Shown piece by piece: positions 34,427-42,964 of a stretch of DNA of 64,000 nucleotides. The notes below the pieces were generated by a model. That model did not search any database. It saw only the letters and a list, made by a program, of their open reading frames with translations, and was not told the origin of the DNA. Source of the DNA: Shewanella corallii (lineage in GTDB: Bacteria; Pseudomonadota; Gammaproteobacteria; Enterobacterales; Shewanellaceae); contig NZ_JAKIKT010000008.1 of NCBI RefSeq assembly GCF_023349125.1, positions 62,001-126,000 of the forward strand, read 5' to 3'. Made by a program: the position numbers and the translations under genes. Numbering within the stretch: the stretch's first letter is position 1; each line of letters begins with the position of its first letter.

Positions 34427-34452
34427 AAAAAACCGCCTGTTGGCGGTTTTTT
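34427..34452 (+). terminator. Terminator after suhB
   Basis: Arms AAAAAACCGCC (34427-34437) and GGCGGTTTTTT (34442-34452), then T. Confidence 0.93.
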
Positions 34453-34485
34453 TATGTCTGTTGAAAATAAAATCTCTCTCTCCAC

Positions 34486-34515
34486 TTAACATGCATTAAT
34501 TTTGCAGCTTATAAT
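34486..34515 (+). promoter_or_regulatory. nnrS promoter with NsrR-like operator
   Basis: A -35 TTAACA (34486-34491) and a -10 TATAAT (34510-34515) are 18 nt apart. Overlapping them, 34488-34510 forms an imperfect 11-1-11 palindrome (AACATGCATTA / TTTTGCAGCTT) resembling the NsrR consensus AAGATGCATTT-n-AAATGCATCTT. Repressor bound here would cover both hexamers. Confidence 0.68.
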
Positions 34516-34558
34516 ATCCGAGTATTTTACTCAGCTTTATAACCCAGTGGGAGCGACT

Positions 34559-35731
34559 ATGCTGCAAATTCATGATCCCAAAACAACCGAACGCACTATG
34601 CCTTTATTCAGGCTTGGTTTTCGTCCCCTGTTTTTGTTTGGCAGTGCCTTCAGCATTCTGGCGTTGAGCTTATGGGTGCTGCAGATGCTGGGACTGATGA
34701 GTATTCAGCCTCACGGTAATCTTCTTTGGTGGCATGGCCATGAGATGCTGTTTGGTTTCACCGCAGCTATCATAGTTGGTTTTCTGCTAACCGCAGTGCA
34801 GAACTGGACCGGCAATCCGGGGCTGTCAGGTACCCCATTAAAGGCGTTGGTGCTTTTGTGGCTCTTGCCAAGAGTCATGCTGATCAACAACAGCTGGGTA
34901 CCAATTGAAGCTATAATGCTGCTGGATCTGGCCTTTCTGCCAATTTCAGCCTGGGTACTGGCTGAAGCTGTCATCCGGGTAAAACAGTGGCGCAATCTTA
35001 TCTTTGTGCCTGTGTTACTGCTGATGACATTGGCCAATGCCATCAGCTACTACGGCCTGCTCTCTTCAAACCCGGGGTTGAGCCACAATGCGCTTTATGG
35101 CGCCGCCTTTATCGTGGTGTTTCTGATTGCCCTCCTGGGTGGCAGGGTGATTCCCTTCTTTACCGAGCGGGCGACCAAATGGCAGAGAAGACCCAACCTC
35201 CCCTGGCTGGAGGCGGCAAACTTCATTGCCATTGGGGCTTTGGTTATCACAGTTATTACTCAGTTCAACACTGCACTGCCCTGGGCTGCGGGTATATCTT
35301 CGCTACTGCTGTTAGTGCGTTTTTGTCGCTGGGGAGGCCAACATAGCCTTGGTGCACCACTGCTGTGGTCACTGCATTTAAGTTACCTGTGCATTCCCCT
35401 TGGTCTCATGCTTATTGCCTCAGGCCTGCCGGTATCTGCCGGGTTTCACCTTGGTGCAGTCGGCGGCATGGGAGGGATGATTCTGGCAATGATGGCGAGA
35501 GTCTCCTTAGGCCATACCGGCCGAACGTTAACCCCGCCCAAGCCGATGACAGTCTGCTTTGGATTAATCCTGCTGGGCGCAGCACTGAGAGCTGCCGCCA
35601 GTCTGGTGCCCTCTTTCTATCTGACCGGGATCTGGATGGCGGGAATTGCCTGGATATTGGCTTTCGGTGGCTTTTGCTATTTCTACGGAAAACTGCTGTG
35701 CCAACCAAGACTTGATGGTCGTCCGGGCTGA
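34559..35731 (+). CDS. nnrS: NnrS family haem-copper membrane protein (NO stress)
   Basis: 390 aa from ATG 34559 (GGGAG 7 nt upstream); upstream codons in frame lack a ribosome site. About 12 membrane segments. Family marks: FRLGFRPLFLFGSAF near the start, WWHGHEMLFGF, GGRVIPFFTERA, and MGGMILAMMARVSLGHTGR, with the conserved His/Arg/Met residues that bind haem and copper. NnrS proteins protect against nitric oxide damage. The NsrR-like operator supports this role. Confidence 0.93.
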   Translation: MLQIHDPKTTERTMPLFRLGFRPLFLFGSAFSILALSLWVLQMLGLMSIQPHGNLLWWHGHEMLFGFTAAIIVGFLLTAVQNWTGNPGLSGTPLKALVLLWLLPRVMLINNSWVPIEAIMLLDLAFLPISAWVLAEAVIRVKQWRNLIFVPVLLLMTLANAISYYGLLSSNPGLSHNALYGAAFIVVFLIALLGGRVIPFFTERATKWQRRPNLPWLEAANFIAIGALVITVITQFNTALPWAAGISSLLLLVRFCRWGGQHSLGAPLLWSLHLSYLCIPLGLMLIASGLPVSAGFHLGAVGGMGGMILAMMARVSLGHTGRTLTPPKPMTVCFGLILLGAALRAAASLVPSFYLTGIWMAGIAWILAFGGFCYFYGKLLCQPRLDGRPG

Positions 35732-35753
35732 AAAGAAGATTCGTGACCAATAC

Positions 35754-35769
35754 TGTGATTTTTGTCACT
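35754..35769 (+). promoter_or_regulatory. CRP-type site upstream of psiE
   Basis: TGTGATTTTTGTCACT matches TGTGA-N6-TCACA at 9 of 10 positions. An extended -10 TGATAAGAT (hexamer 35803-35808) lies downstream, placing the site near -53. In E. coli, psiE is known to be under cAMP-CRP and PhoB control. Confidence 0.6.
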
Positions 35770-35838
35770 CAGTTTTTTCAATTTCAAAGCGTGAAATCCT
35801 GATAAGATCCCGATTAAGTTCCGCTGACAGGACTAACT

Positions 35839-36240
35839 ATGGGTATCTACAGGAAAGTTGGATTAAAGAGCGTCAAAATTGTCGAGCACATGGTACTGGT
35901 CGTGATCGCAATCGCGACTGTGTTCGCAATTGGTCAGGAAATTCACCATATCTTTAAAATGGGCACAGTCGCCCTGGCAGACCTACTGCTGTTGTTTATC
36001 TATCTGGAAGTGTTGGCCATGGTCGCCAACTACATTGAATCCGGAAAATTACCGGTGCGGATGCCACTCTATATTGCCATTGTGGCGTTGGCACGTTATC
36101 TGATTCTGGATATGAAAAGCATGGATGACTGGCGCATTATCGGTATTGCCATGGCCACACTGGTGCTGGCAGCAACAGTGATAGTGATCCGTTGGGGTCA
36201 GCTGAAACTCCCTTACCCCAAATCTCATGACGAAGACTGA
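35839..36240 (+). CDS. psiE: PsiE family inner membrane protein
   Basis: 133 aa with four predicted membrane helices and short polar ends. The segment PLYIAIVALARYLILDMKSMDD is the diagnostic PsiE pattern. AGGA precedes the ATG. In E. coli the gene is induced by phosphate starvation; the biochemical role is unknown. It lies after nnrS but has its own promoter-like signals and a terminator. Confidence 0.85.
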   Translation: MGIYRKVGLKSVKIVEHMVLVVIAIATVFAIGQEIHHIFKMGTVALADLLLLFIYLEVLAMVANYIESGKLPVRMPLYIAIVALARYLILDMKSMDDWRIIGIAMATLVLAATVIVIRWGQLKLPYPKSHDED

Positions 36241-36260
36241 CACTCAGTCGTTGCTTCCAG

Positions 36261-36286
36261 GGCGCATCACAGGGTGCGCCTTTTTT
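36261..36286 (+). terminator. Terminator after psiE
   Basis: GGCGCA (36261-36266) pairs with TGCGCC (36275-36280), followed by T6. Confidence 0.82.
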
Positions 36287-36354
36287 ATGCTTGCGCAAAG
36301 GTGACTGAGATCAATAAGATAGTATTTTCTAATGGACTCAGGAGTGAGAAGGAT

Positions 36355-36657
36355 ATGTCATCTCCCGTCAAAGGATTTGAAGAACGTCGCCAGTCCCGCC
36401 GTGTAGATATGGAAGAAGCGGACATTATCATCAACTGGCAGGACAAAGATGAAAGACGTCAACAGACCGCAGGACGTTGCCTTGATCTGTCCCGTAGTGG
36501 TGCCCTGCTGGAAACCGCCGACGCTATCGGTGAGGGTTATCAGGTAACAGTAAGCCTGAATCCCAATTCAGAGTTGGAAAACCAGGTCAGCGGTCAGGTA
36601 TTACGGGTGACACCAAAGGGCGAGTGTTTCCACATCGCCCTGAAACTGGATCAGTGA
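36355..36657 (+). CDS. PilZ-domain c-di-GMP receptor protein
   Basis: 100 aa from ATG 36355 (AAGGA upstream). Single PilZ domain: the RxxxR-type arginines are in EERRQSRRVDM, and the D/NxSxxG motif is DLSRSGALLE. It should bind cyclic di-GMP. There is no output domain and no motility or secretion gene next to it, so the pathway controlled is unknown. It overlaps the 3' end of yecH by 7 nt, tail to tail. Confidence 0.88.
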   Translation: MSSPVKGFEERRQSRRVDMEEADIIINWQDKDERRQQTAGRCLDLSRSGALLETADAIGEGYQVTVSLNPNSELENQVSGQVLRVTPKGECFHIALKLDQ

Positions 36658-36893
36658 TTACAGATACGGCGGGCATCAACTTCCCAGCCGGACTCAGATT
36701 CCAGAAACTTCTTCTTGCTGCGCAGAAAGTCGATCAACTCATCTGCGCTCATCCCCTCTTTACTGCAGGTGTGATACTGGGTGTCGGCACCGAACTCAGC
36801 AATCATCAGCGCTCTTAGCTCTTCAGCAGAAACAGGCTTCTGCTGCGCCTGCATCAAGGCCATCACATCATGACCGTGGACAGATTTAATCAT
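36651..36893 (-). CDS. yecH: YecH family metal-binding protein (DUF2492)
   Basis: 80 aa from ATG 36893 (GAGG upstream); E. coli YecH is 79 aa. Conserved: SVHGHDVMALM, FGADTQYHTCSKEGM, and a C-terminal ICNH. The His/Cys pattern suggests metal binding; function not established. Convergent with the PilZ gene. Confidence 0.9.
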   Translation of the reverse strand: MIKSVHGHDVMALMQAQQKPVSAEELRALMIAEFGADTQYHTCSKEGMSADELIDFLRSKKKFLESESGWEVDARRICNH

Positions 36894-37011
36894 TTCAACC
36901 TCAAACATTCATATAATTTAAACCTTATAAGGGATATCTAATCAGTAAACACTGATTTGGCGCAAATTCTCTGGCAAAATACGCCGATATCTTAGTTTGG
37001 GTTATTCATTC

Positions 37012-38694
37012 ATGTCCCTGATCCTGCTGCTGACTCAACAGATGTGTGTGTATCTGGTGATCGTTTATCTGGTCAGCAAAACGCCGCTCTTCAAACTCTT
37101 CACCGAAGAGGCGCCACGCTTCCCACATAAGCTGTTTATCTATCTGGTATTTTCCGGATTCTGCATCATGGCTACCTACTTTGGTGAGCAAACCAATGAC
37201 GCCATTGCCAACACCCGGGCCATGGGCGCTGTGCTGGGTGGTCTACTGGGTGGTCCGGTAACCGGGTTCTTTGTGGGATTAACCGGTGGTCTGCACAGAT
37301 ATTCCATGGGCGGGTTTACTGATGTCGCCTGCGCCATCTCCACCACTATGGAGGGGTTAAGTGCCGGGCTTATCAGCCACTATTTGCGAAGTCAGGGCAA
37401 ACGCGAGCTTATTTACAGCCCGGTATTGGTTGCCATGGTCACCCTGTATGCAGAGTTAATGCAGATGGCGTTAATCATGCTTATCGCCAAACCTTACGAT
37501 CAAGCCTGGGAATTGGTGCGTCAAATAGCCCCGCCCATGCTGCTGGTCAACTCATTGGGGGCGGCTGCGTTTATGAGTATGATCCGCGACCAGAAAACCA
37601 TGTTCGATAAATTGTCATCGGCCTTTTCTGCCAAAGCACTGAAGATTGCCGAGCGCAGCGTTGGCCTCCTGTCCCGGGGATTCAATGAAGAAACCACAGC
37701 TCAAGTCGCACAGATCATCATTGAAGAAACCAAAGTCGGCGCTGTAGCCATTACTGACAGGGATAAATTACTGGCATTTATCGGCTCAGGGGCAGACCAC
37801 CATATTCCGGGAACGCCCATCGCCTCGCAGATCACCAAAGACGCCATTGAACAGAATAAGGTGATGTTTGCCGATGGTGTTGAAACCCCCTATGCCTGCT
37901 CTATCTCACGTCAGTGTAAGCTCGGCTCCAGCCTGGTCATTCCGTTGAGAAATGACACCGAGGTGATCGGCACCATCAAGCTGTATGAGCCCAAGAATAA
38001 GCTGTTTCTGAACATTAACCGTACCCTGGGCGAAGGTATTGCCAGGTTGCTGTCCAACCAAATCCTCTATGGCCGCGTTGAACAACAACAAAATCTACTG
38101 ACTCAGACAGAACTTAAGCTGCTGCAGGCACAGGTAAATCCTCACTTCCTGTTTAACGCGCTTAATACCATCAGTGCCATTACCCGCCGTAATCCGGATA
38201 TGGCCAGAACCCTGCTGCAACAGTTGTCCCAGTTTCTGCGTATCAACCTGAAACGAACGGCAGGCCTGGTTACGCTGGCCGACGAGCTGGATCATATCGA
38301 CGCTTACCTGAATATTGAAAAGGCGCGCTTTATTGACCGACTGCGGGTAGAGATAGATATCCCCAACGAGCTGCATAAAGTCCGTCTGCCGGCTTTTACC
38401 CTGCAGCCCATCATTGAAAACGCCGTCAAGCATGGTACCTCTCATATGCTGGATACAGGTCATATTCAGGTAAAGGGACTACAGGAGGGCGATGAAGTTG
38501 TCCTCTCCATCACAGACAATGCCGGTCTTTACCCGGAGAATCCCGTGGAAGACCCAGAGCAAAAAGGTCTGGGAATGAACCTGGTGCACAAGCGCATCCA
38601 GAATCAGTTTGGCTGTCAATATGGCATCCAGGTGAAGTGTCAACCTGAGCAGTTCACCACAGTCAGTATTCGAATTCCGCTGGAGGAAGTGTAG
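37012..38694 (+). CDS. btsS: LytS-type sensor kinase BtsS (pyruvate sensor)
   Basis: 560 aa from ATG 37012; E. coli BtsS is 561 aa. Layout: 5TM-LYT membrane sensor (about 1-200, with NDAIANTRAMGAVLGGLLGG and RYSMGGFTDVACA), a GAF domain (about 215-345), then a His-kinase domain with QAQVNPHFLFNALN (phospho-His), an N box IIENAVKHG and GLGMNLVHKRI. In E. coli BtsS binds extracellular pyruvate and phosphorylates BtsR. Two nt from btsR. Confidence 0.93.
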   Translation: MSLILLLTQQMCVYLVIVYLVSKTPLFKLFTEEAPRFPHKLFIYLVFSGFCIMATYFGEQTNDAIANTRAMGAVLGGLLGGPVTGFFVGLTGGLHRYSMGGFTDVACAISTTMEGLSAGLISHYLRSQGKRELIYSPVLVAMVTLYAELMQMALIMLIAKPYDQAWELVRQIAPPMLLVNSLGAAAFMSMIRDQKTMFDKLSSAFSAKALKIAERSVGLLSRGFNEETTAQVAQIIIEETKVGAVAITDRDKLLAFIGSGADHHIPGTPIASQITKDAIEQNKVMFADGVETPYACSISRQCKLGSSLVIPLRNDTEVIGTIKLYEPKNKLFLNINRTLGEGIARLLSNQILYGRVEQQQNLLTQTELKLLQAQVNPHFLFNALNTISAITRRNPDMARTLLQQLSQFLRINLKRTAGLVTLADELDHIDAYLNIEKARFIDRLRVEIDIPNELHKVRLPAFTLQPIIENAVKHGTSHMLDTGHIQVKGLQEGDEVVLSITDNAGLYPENPVEDPEQKGLGMNLVHKRIQNQFGCQYGIQVKCQPEQFTTVSIRIPLEEV

Positions 38695-38696
38695 CC

Positions 38697-39407
38697 ATGA
38701 TCAGCTGTTTGATTGTTGATGACGAGCCATTCGCCCGGGAAGAACTGGCGGACATACTTGAGGCCGCTGGAGATATTCAGGTCATAGGTCAGTGCAGCAA
38801 TGCCGTTGAAGCTCTGCAGGCTATCCACAAACAAAAGCCTGATCTGGTGTTTCTGGATATCCAGATGCCACGGATAACCGGTATGGAGATGATAGCCATG
38901 CTGGATCCTGACAATATGCCACGAGTAGTGTTTGTCACTGCATATGATGAGTACGCCATCAAAGCCTTTGAAAATCATGCCTTTGACTATCTACTTAAAC
39001 CAGTAGATGAGCAGCGTCTGGCCAAAACTCTGGATAAGCTTCGTAAAGATCTGCGCCCCAAAGATATGACAGTGATTGCCCCTGACAGTCTAGAGATACT
39101 GCCCTGTTACAGCGGCAACCGCCTTAAAGTCGTGCCAGTCAAAGATGTGGAGTTTGTATTCAGCGATCTGGGGGGAATTCATGTCGCCACAGCTACCAGC
39201 CAGGTGCACACCCAGATGACACTGAAACTGCTGGAGGAGAAAACGCCTCTGGTACGCTGTCACCGTCAGTACCTGATTATGCCCTCCGCGATTCGTGAAA
39301 TCGTGTTACTGGATACAGGAGCAGAGGTCATTACTCCCAGCGGTGCCAAGGTACCTGTATCCCGCCGTTATCTGAAAAGCCTCAAACAGATGCTCGGGTT
39401 TCAATGA
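38697..39407 (+). CDS. btsR: LytTR response regulator BtsR
   Basis: 236 aa (E. coli 239). Receiver with acidic Asp8-Asp9 and phospho-acceptor Asp54 (LVFLDIQMP), then a LytTR DNA-binding domain (about 130-236) ending VSRRYLKSLKQML. Two ACCGCTCA-like direct repeats with the BtsR spacing lie between this gene and the transporter gene downstream. Confidence 0.94.
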   Translation: MISCLIVDDEPFAREELADILEAAGDIQVIGQCSNAVEALQAIHKQKPDLVFLDIQMPRITGMEMIAMLDPDNMPRVVFVTAYDEYAIKAFENHAFDYLLKPVDEQRLAKTLDKLRKDLRPKDMTVIAPDSLEILPCYSGNRLKVVPVKDVEFVFSDLGGIHVATATSQVHTQMTLKLLEEKTPLVRCHRQYLIMPSAIREIVLLDTGAEVITPSGAKVPVSRRYLKSLKQMLGFQ

Positions 39408-39429
39408 GTCTGATAAAGTAAAAACACCC

Positions 39430-39450
39430 AGTGCCGTCATTGACGGCACT
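39430..39450 (+). terminator. Hairpin after btsR
   Basis: AGTGCCGTCA (39430-39439) and TGACGGCACT (39441-39450) form a 10-bp stem 22 nt after the stop. The following bases are only moderately T-rich, so termination may be partial. Confidence 0.55.
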
Positions 39451-39458
39451 TATTCATT

Positions 39459-39503
39459 ATCCTCAGGTTTATCATCCTCAGGTTTATCATCCTCGGGTTA
39501 ACC
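39459..39503 (+). repeat. Three tandem 15-bp repeats
   Basis: ATCCTCAGGTTTATC occurs twice exactly (39459-39473, 39474-39488) and a third time degenerate (39489-39503). The third copy runs into the first BtsR-type half-site. Confidence 0.8.
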
Positions 39504-39529
39504 ACTCAGCCCTCAAATCCTGCCGCTGA
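39501..39529 (+). promoter_or_regulatory. BtsR-type direct-repeat site, distal
   Basis: ACCACTCA (39501-39508), 13 nt, GCCGCTGA (39522-39529). The E. coli BtsR motif is ACC[GA]CT[CT]A-N13-ACC[GA]CT[CT]A; the first half matches fully, the second at 6 of 8. Confidence 0.65.
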
Positions 39530-39584
39530 GTATCTGCCTGTCACCTTTCATCCTCAGACTCAATCCTCTTGGCCCTGTATTTCG

Positions 39585-39613
39585 ACCGCTCAGGTAACCG
39601 GATGAGCCGCTCA
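39585..39613 (+). promoter_or_regulatory. BtsR-type direct-repeat site, proximal
   Basis: ACCGCTCA (39585-39592), 13 nt, GCCGCTCA (39606-39613): 8 of 8 and 7 of 8 matches to the BtsR motif with exact spacing. It ends 73 nt before the transporter ATG and is 84 nt (about eight helical turns) from the distal site. Confidence 0.82.
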
Positions 39614-39686
39614 GTCATTCCTGCCACCACTTCAGCTTTCACAGAAGTAAAATCCGCGGCAGTCATATAATTACGAGAATGATGCT

Positions 39687-41123
39687 ATGAGTTGGTTCTT
39701 CCTGTGTGTCGGCCTGTTGGTCGCCGGCTACTTTATCTACGGTGCCTTTGTGGAAAAGGTATTTGGTATTAATCCCAAGCGTCAGACCCCGGCTTTTGCC
39801 CAGACTGACGGCGTAGACTATGTGCCTATGTCCAAGGGTCGTGTGTACCTTATCCAACTGCTGAACATTGCCGGCGTGGGCCCCATCTTTGGTCCTATTC
39901 TGGGTGCCCTCTATGGCCCGGCGGCCATGTTGTGGATTGTAATCGGTTGTATCTTTGCCGGTGCAGTGCACGACTACTTCTCAGGTATGTTGTCTGTTCG
40001 CAATGGCGGTCAGTCAATCCCCAACCTGACCGGTAAATACCTGGGTAAAGGTGCCAAGCACTTTATGAACGCCTTCGCCATCATTCTGCTGTTGCTGGTT
40101 GGCGTCGTGTTCATCTCTGCCCCGGCAGGTCTGCTGGCTAAACTGACCGGTTGGAGCATGCCGGTATTCGTTGGCATCATCTTCTGTTACTACCTGCTGG
40201 CGACTATCGTGCCGGTAGATAAAATCATCGGCCGCCTGTACCCATTCTTCGGCGCGCTGCTGGTGTTTATGTCTGTGGGTCTGACAGTGGCGCTGATCGT
40301 ATCCAGCGAGCACACTTTGCTGCCGGGCGTTCAGGCTTCTGACTTCCTCTCCAACCTGAACCCGAATGATATGCCTCTGTGGCCAGCTCTGTTCATTACC
40401 ATCGCCTGTGGTGCCATCTCCGGCTTCCACGCCACTCAGTCCCCGCTGATGGCCCGTTGTATGGAAAATGAATCCAATGGTCGTTTCGTGTTCTACGGCG
40501 CCATGATTGGTGAAGGTATTATCGCTCTGATCTGGTGTGCTATCGCCCTGTCCTTCTTCGGTGGTGTTGAAGGTCTGAACGAAGGTATGGCCGGTAACCC
40601 TGCCAACGTAGTATACGAGGCATCAACCGGTCTGCTGGGTGTTGTCGGTGGCTTTATGGCGGTTCTGGGTGTAATCGTTCTGCCAATCACCTCAGGTGAT
40701 ACTGCGTTCCGCTCTGCCCGTCTAATCCTGTCTGAGTTCTTCAAGCTGCCTCAGAATGAACTGCCAAAACGCTTGATTCTGGCTCTGCCTCTGTTCGCTC
40801 TGGGTGGCATCCTGACTCAGGTAGACTTTGGCATCATCTGGCGCTACTTCGGTGTGGCAAACCAGGCGACCGCAGTTCTCATGCTGTGGACTGCGTCAGC
40901 CTACCTGCTGCGCCACAACAAACTGCACTGGATCTGTACCGTACCGGCGATGTTTATGACAACAGTGGTTATCAGCTTCCTGCTGAGCTCTGCGACCCTG
41001 GGTGCAGGCCTGCCGATGATGGTCTCTACCGTTGCAGGTATTGTGGTTACTCTGGTTGTCACTGGATTGATCATCGTGAAATCCAAAGGCAAAGGTGTGG
41101 ACAATTTGGCCGAAGACGCCTGA
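39687..41123 (+). CDS. CstA-family carrier, short form; probable pyruvate transporter
   Basis: 478 aa, about 12-13 membrane helices. CstA marks: SWFFLCVGLLVAGYFIYG, GVGPIFGPILGALYGP, GAVHDYFSGMLSVRNGG, GFHATQSPLMARC and LPITSGDTAFRSARLIL. E. coli CstA and BtsT are about 700 aa; this is the shorter type common in marine gammaproteobacteria. Its position behind btsSR with two BtsR-type sites argues for pyruvate uptake (BtsT/BtsU role). Codon use is highly biased, so strong expression is likely. Confidence 0.88.
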   Translation: MSWFFLCVGLLVAGYFIYGAFVEKVFGINPKRQTPAFAQTDGVDYVPMSKGRVYLIQLLNIAGVGPIFGPILGALYGPAAMLWIVIGCIFAGAVHDYFSGMLSVRNGGQSIPNLTGKYLGKGAKHFMNAFAIILLLLVGVVFISAPAGLLAKLTGWSMPVFVGIIFCYYLLATIVPVDKIIGRLYPFFGALLVFMSVGLTVALIVSSEHTLLPGVQASDFLSNLNPNDMPLWPALFITIACGAISGFHATQSPLMARCMENESNGRFVFYGAMIGEGIIALIWCAIALSFFGGVEGLNEGMAGNPANVVYEASTGLLGVVGGFMAVLGVIVLPITSGDTAFRSARLILSEFFKLPQNELPKRLILALPLFALGGILTQVDFGIIWRYFGVANQATAVLMLWTASAYLLRHNKLHWICTVPAMFMTTVVISFLLSSATLGAGLPMMVSTVAGIVVTLVVTGLIIVKSKGKGVDNLAEDA

Positions 41124-41145
41124 TAAGCAGCACTGACACCAATAA

Positions 41146-41172
41146 ACGCCGGGCTATGCCCGGCGTTTTTGT
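41146..41172 (+). terminator. Terminator after the CstA-type gene
   Basis: ACGCCGGGC (41146-41154) and GCCCGGCGT (41158-41166), followed by T-rich sequence. Confidence 0.9.
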
Positions 41173-41297
41173 TTTTTCCAACCCAAGATGAAACTTGTCT
41201 CACAAAAGGCCGCAACCCGCTTTGCCATGGTATAACCCTATCTGTGTATATTCTGCCCTTTAGGCTGGAACTTGCAGCAATCAGTATGGAGAGAGCA

Positions 41298-41582
41298 ATG
41301 AAAGGCCATCTTTATCAATTTACTGTCGAGCATCTTGAGGACCCCAGGGGTCAGGCAATTGATTCCGCCCCACTGGAATTTAAAGTCCGTAACCACGATG
41401 ATATTTTTAAGATTGTAGACGCGCTCAAAGCCAGGATGCCACTGGATGAAACCGATGCCACAGCCTTTGCCATTGGCATTAAACTGTTTGGAGAGGTGAT
41501 GTTAAAAAACCGCGACAATCCGCTGTTTAAAGAGTTTAAGCCTCAGTTCACCGAGTTTATGAAAGCCCTGAAAAAGCAGTAG
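41298..41582 (+). CDS. DUF3861 family small protein
   Basis: 94 aa from ATG 41298 (GGAG 6 nt upstream). The sequence MKGHLYQFTVEHLEDPRG, the middle NHDDIFKIVDALKARM, and ATAFAIGIKLFGEVMLKNR match the DUF3861 pattern as I recall it. Soluble, no membrane segment. Function unknown. Confidence 0.75.
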   Translation: MKGHLYQFTVEHLEDPRGQAIDSAPLEFKVRNHDDIFKIVDALKARMPLDETDATAFAIGIKLFGEVMLKNRDNPLFKEFKPQFTEFMKALKKQ

Positions 41583-41826
41583 TCCTTTAATGACCCGGCA
41601 ATAGTCACATACAGTCCCTTCAGTGTTTTTTGTGGCGTTGGCCATGTTCCAGCGCCACAGCCCGATAGCTCTCCAGTTTCCTTCTCTCATCCCTCCAAAG
41701 ACAACACCAGGCTCAGTGGCTCAAGCAGCCAATCACTTCCCGAATAGAAATATGGGGGATTTTCAAGCATATTAAGCAATGCTAAAACACCCGTTAATTC
41801 CTTAATATCAAGATTGGATAGTCAAA

Positions 41827-42225
41827 ATGGAAAAAGCCAATGTTCAAACTCTGATGGATCGTTTGGCCATATCAGCATCCCTGCTTTGTATGCTGCACTG
41901 CATAGTTACCCCATTGCTCCTTGTCGCTGCACCGGTAATCTCCTCAACTTTCCTGGCCGACGAGGCATTTCACCAGGCACTGGTCATATTTGTACTCCCA
42001 ACCAGTTTGCTGGCGCTGTTTCTGGGATGTAAGAGTCACAAAGACACTCAGGTACTGCTACTGGGAGGATTCGGTCTGGCAGCTTTGGTCTCGGTCGCTT
42101 TTTTTGGCCATGACCTGCTGGGTGAAACCGGAGAGAAAGTAGCGACTGTGATCAGTGGTGCCATGCTGGCCTTCGCCCACGTCAGAAATTATCGTCTGTG
42201 TCGCAAAGACAATTGCGACAACTGA
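41827..42225 (+). CDS. MerC-domain inner membrane protein
   Basis: 132 aa with four membrane segments. The first carries the paired-cysteine motif CMLHCIVTP typical of MerC. The C-terminal tail has two more Cys (RLCRKDNCDN). No mer operon genes are nearby, so this is one of the chromosomal MerC-like proteins of unknown cargo; metal-ion handling is a family-based guess. Confidence 0.8.
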   Translation: MEKANVQTLMDRLAISASLLCMLHCIVTPLLLVAAPVISSTFLADEAFHQALVIFVLPTSLLALFLGCKSHKDTQVLLLGGFGLAALVSVAFFGHDLLGETGEKVATVISGAMLAFAHVRNYRLCRKDNCDN

Positions 42226-42296
42226 TCAAACTCAAACCTGATCCTGGTCAGGCCTTTGACAGGCAATACAAATACGCAGAACTCTTCGGGGGAAGC

Positions 42297-42878
42297 ATGG
42301 CAGAAACCGTACAACTACAGTGCGCATGTGGTGAAGTCAAAGGACAGCTAAAGGTCGTTCCCGGTCACTTTTTTCATGTTCACTGCCTGTGTTGTGATTG
42401 TCAGCAGTTTGCCAATGAACTGGGCAATGCTGACAAAATTCTGGATAAACATGGTGGTTCAGAACTGTTCCAAACCTACCCTGCCTATATGGATATTACC
42501 CAGGGAAAAGGGAATATTGCCTGCATGCAACTCCACCCGAAAGGACTTTATCGTTGGTACACCAGCTGCTGCAATATGCCGTTGGCCAATACCATGACTT
42601 CAGGCAGTGTGCCTTTTGTTGGTATCTCGGTAAAGCTGATGCAATTCGCCGATGAGCAGACGCGGCAAGACACTCTTGGGCCTGTCACTGTTAAAGCCTT
42701 CGGCAAGTACGCCATAGGTGAAATGCCACAAGACGCCCACGAGCGTTTTCCACTATCCTCTATGCCTAAAATTATCGCCTTTATGGTGAAAGGAAAGTTC
42801 AATAAAAGGCATCAACCCAACCCCTTCTTTATAGACGGTGTCCCGGTCGCCAGTGCAGTAACGGGCTTAAAGGGATAA
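42297..42878 (+). CDS. DUF6151 / GFA-like zinc protein
   Basis: 193 aa from ATG 42297 (GGGGGA upstream). The N-terminus has CACGEVKGQL and HCLCCDCQQFA, and the middle YTSCCNMPLANT; the Cys pattern resembles the GFA/CENP-V zinc fold. This group is annotated DUF6151. Enzymatic activity is not established. It follows the MerC gene by 71 nt on the same strand. Confidence 0.72.
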   Translation: MAETVQLQCACGEVKGQLKVVPGHFFHVHCLCCDCQQFANELGNADKILDKHGGSELFQTYPAYMDITQGKGNIACMQLHPKGLYRWYTSCCNMPLANTMTSGSVPFVGISVKLMQFADEQTRQDTLGPVTVKAFGKYAIGEMPQDAHERFPLSSMPKIIAFMVKGKFNKRHQPNPFFIDGVPVASAVTGLKG

Positions 42879-42964
42879 CTGCAAAAACATTCAACGGCCG
42901 GGAGATCCCGGCCGGGTTTAGGGTATAATCCCGCCGGAATTCACTTTGAAGTAGCTAAAACACC

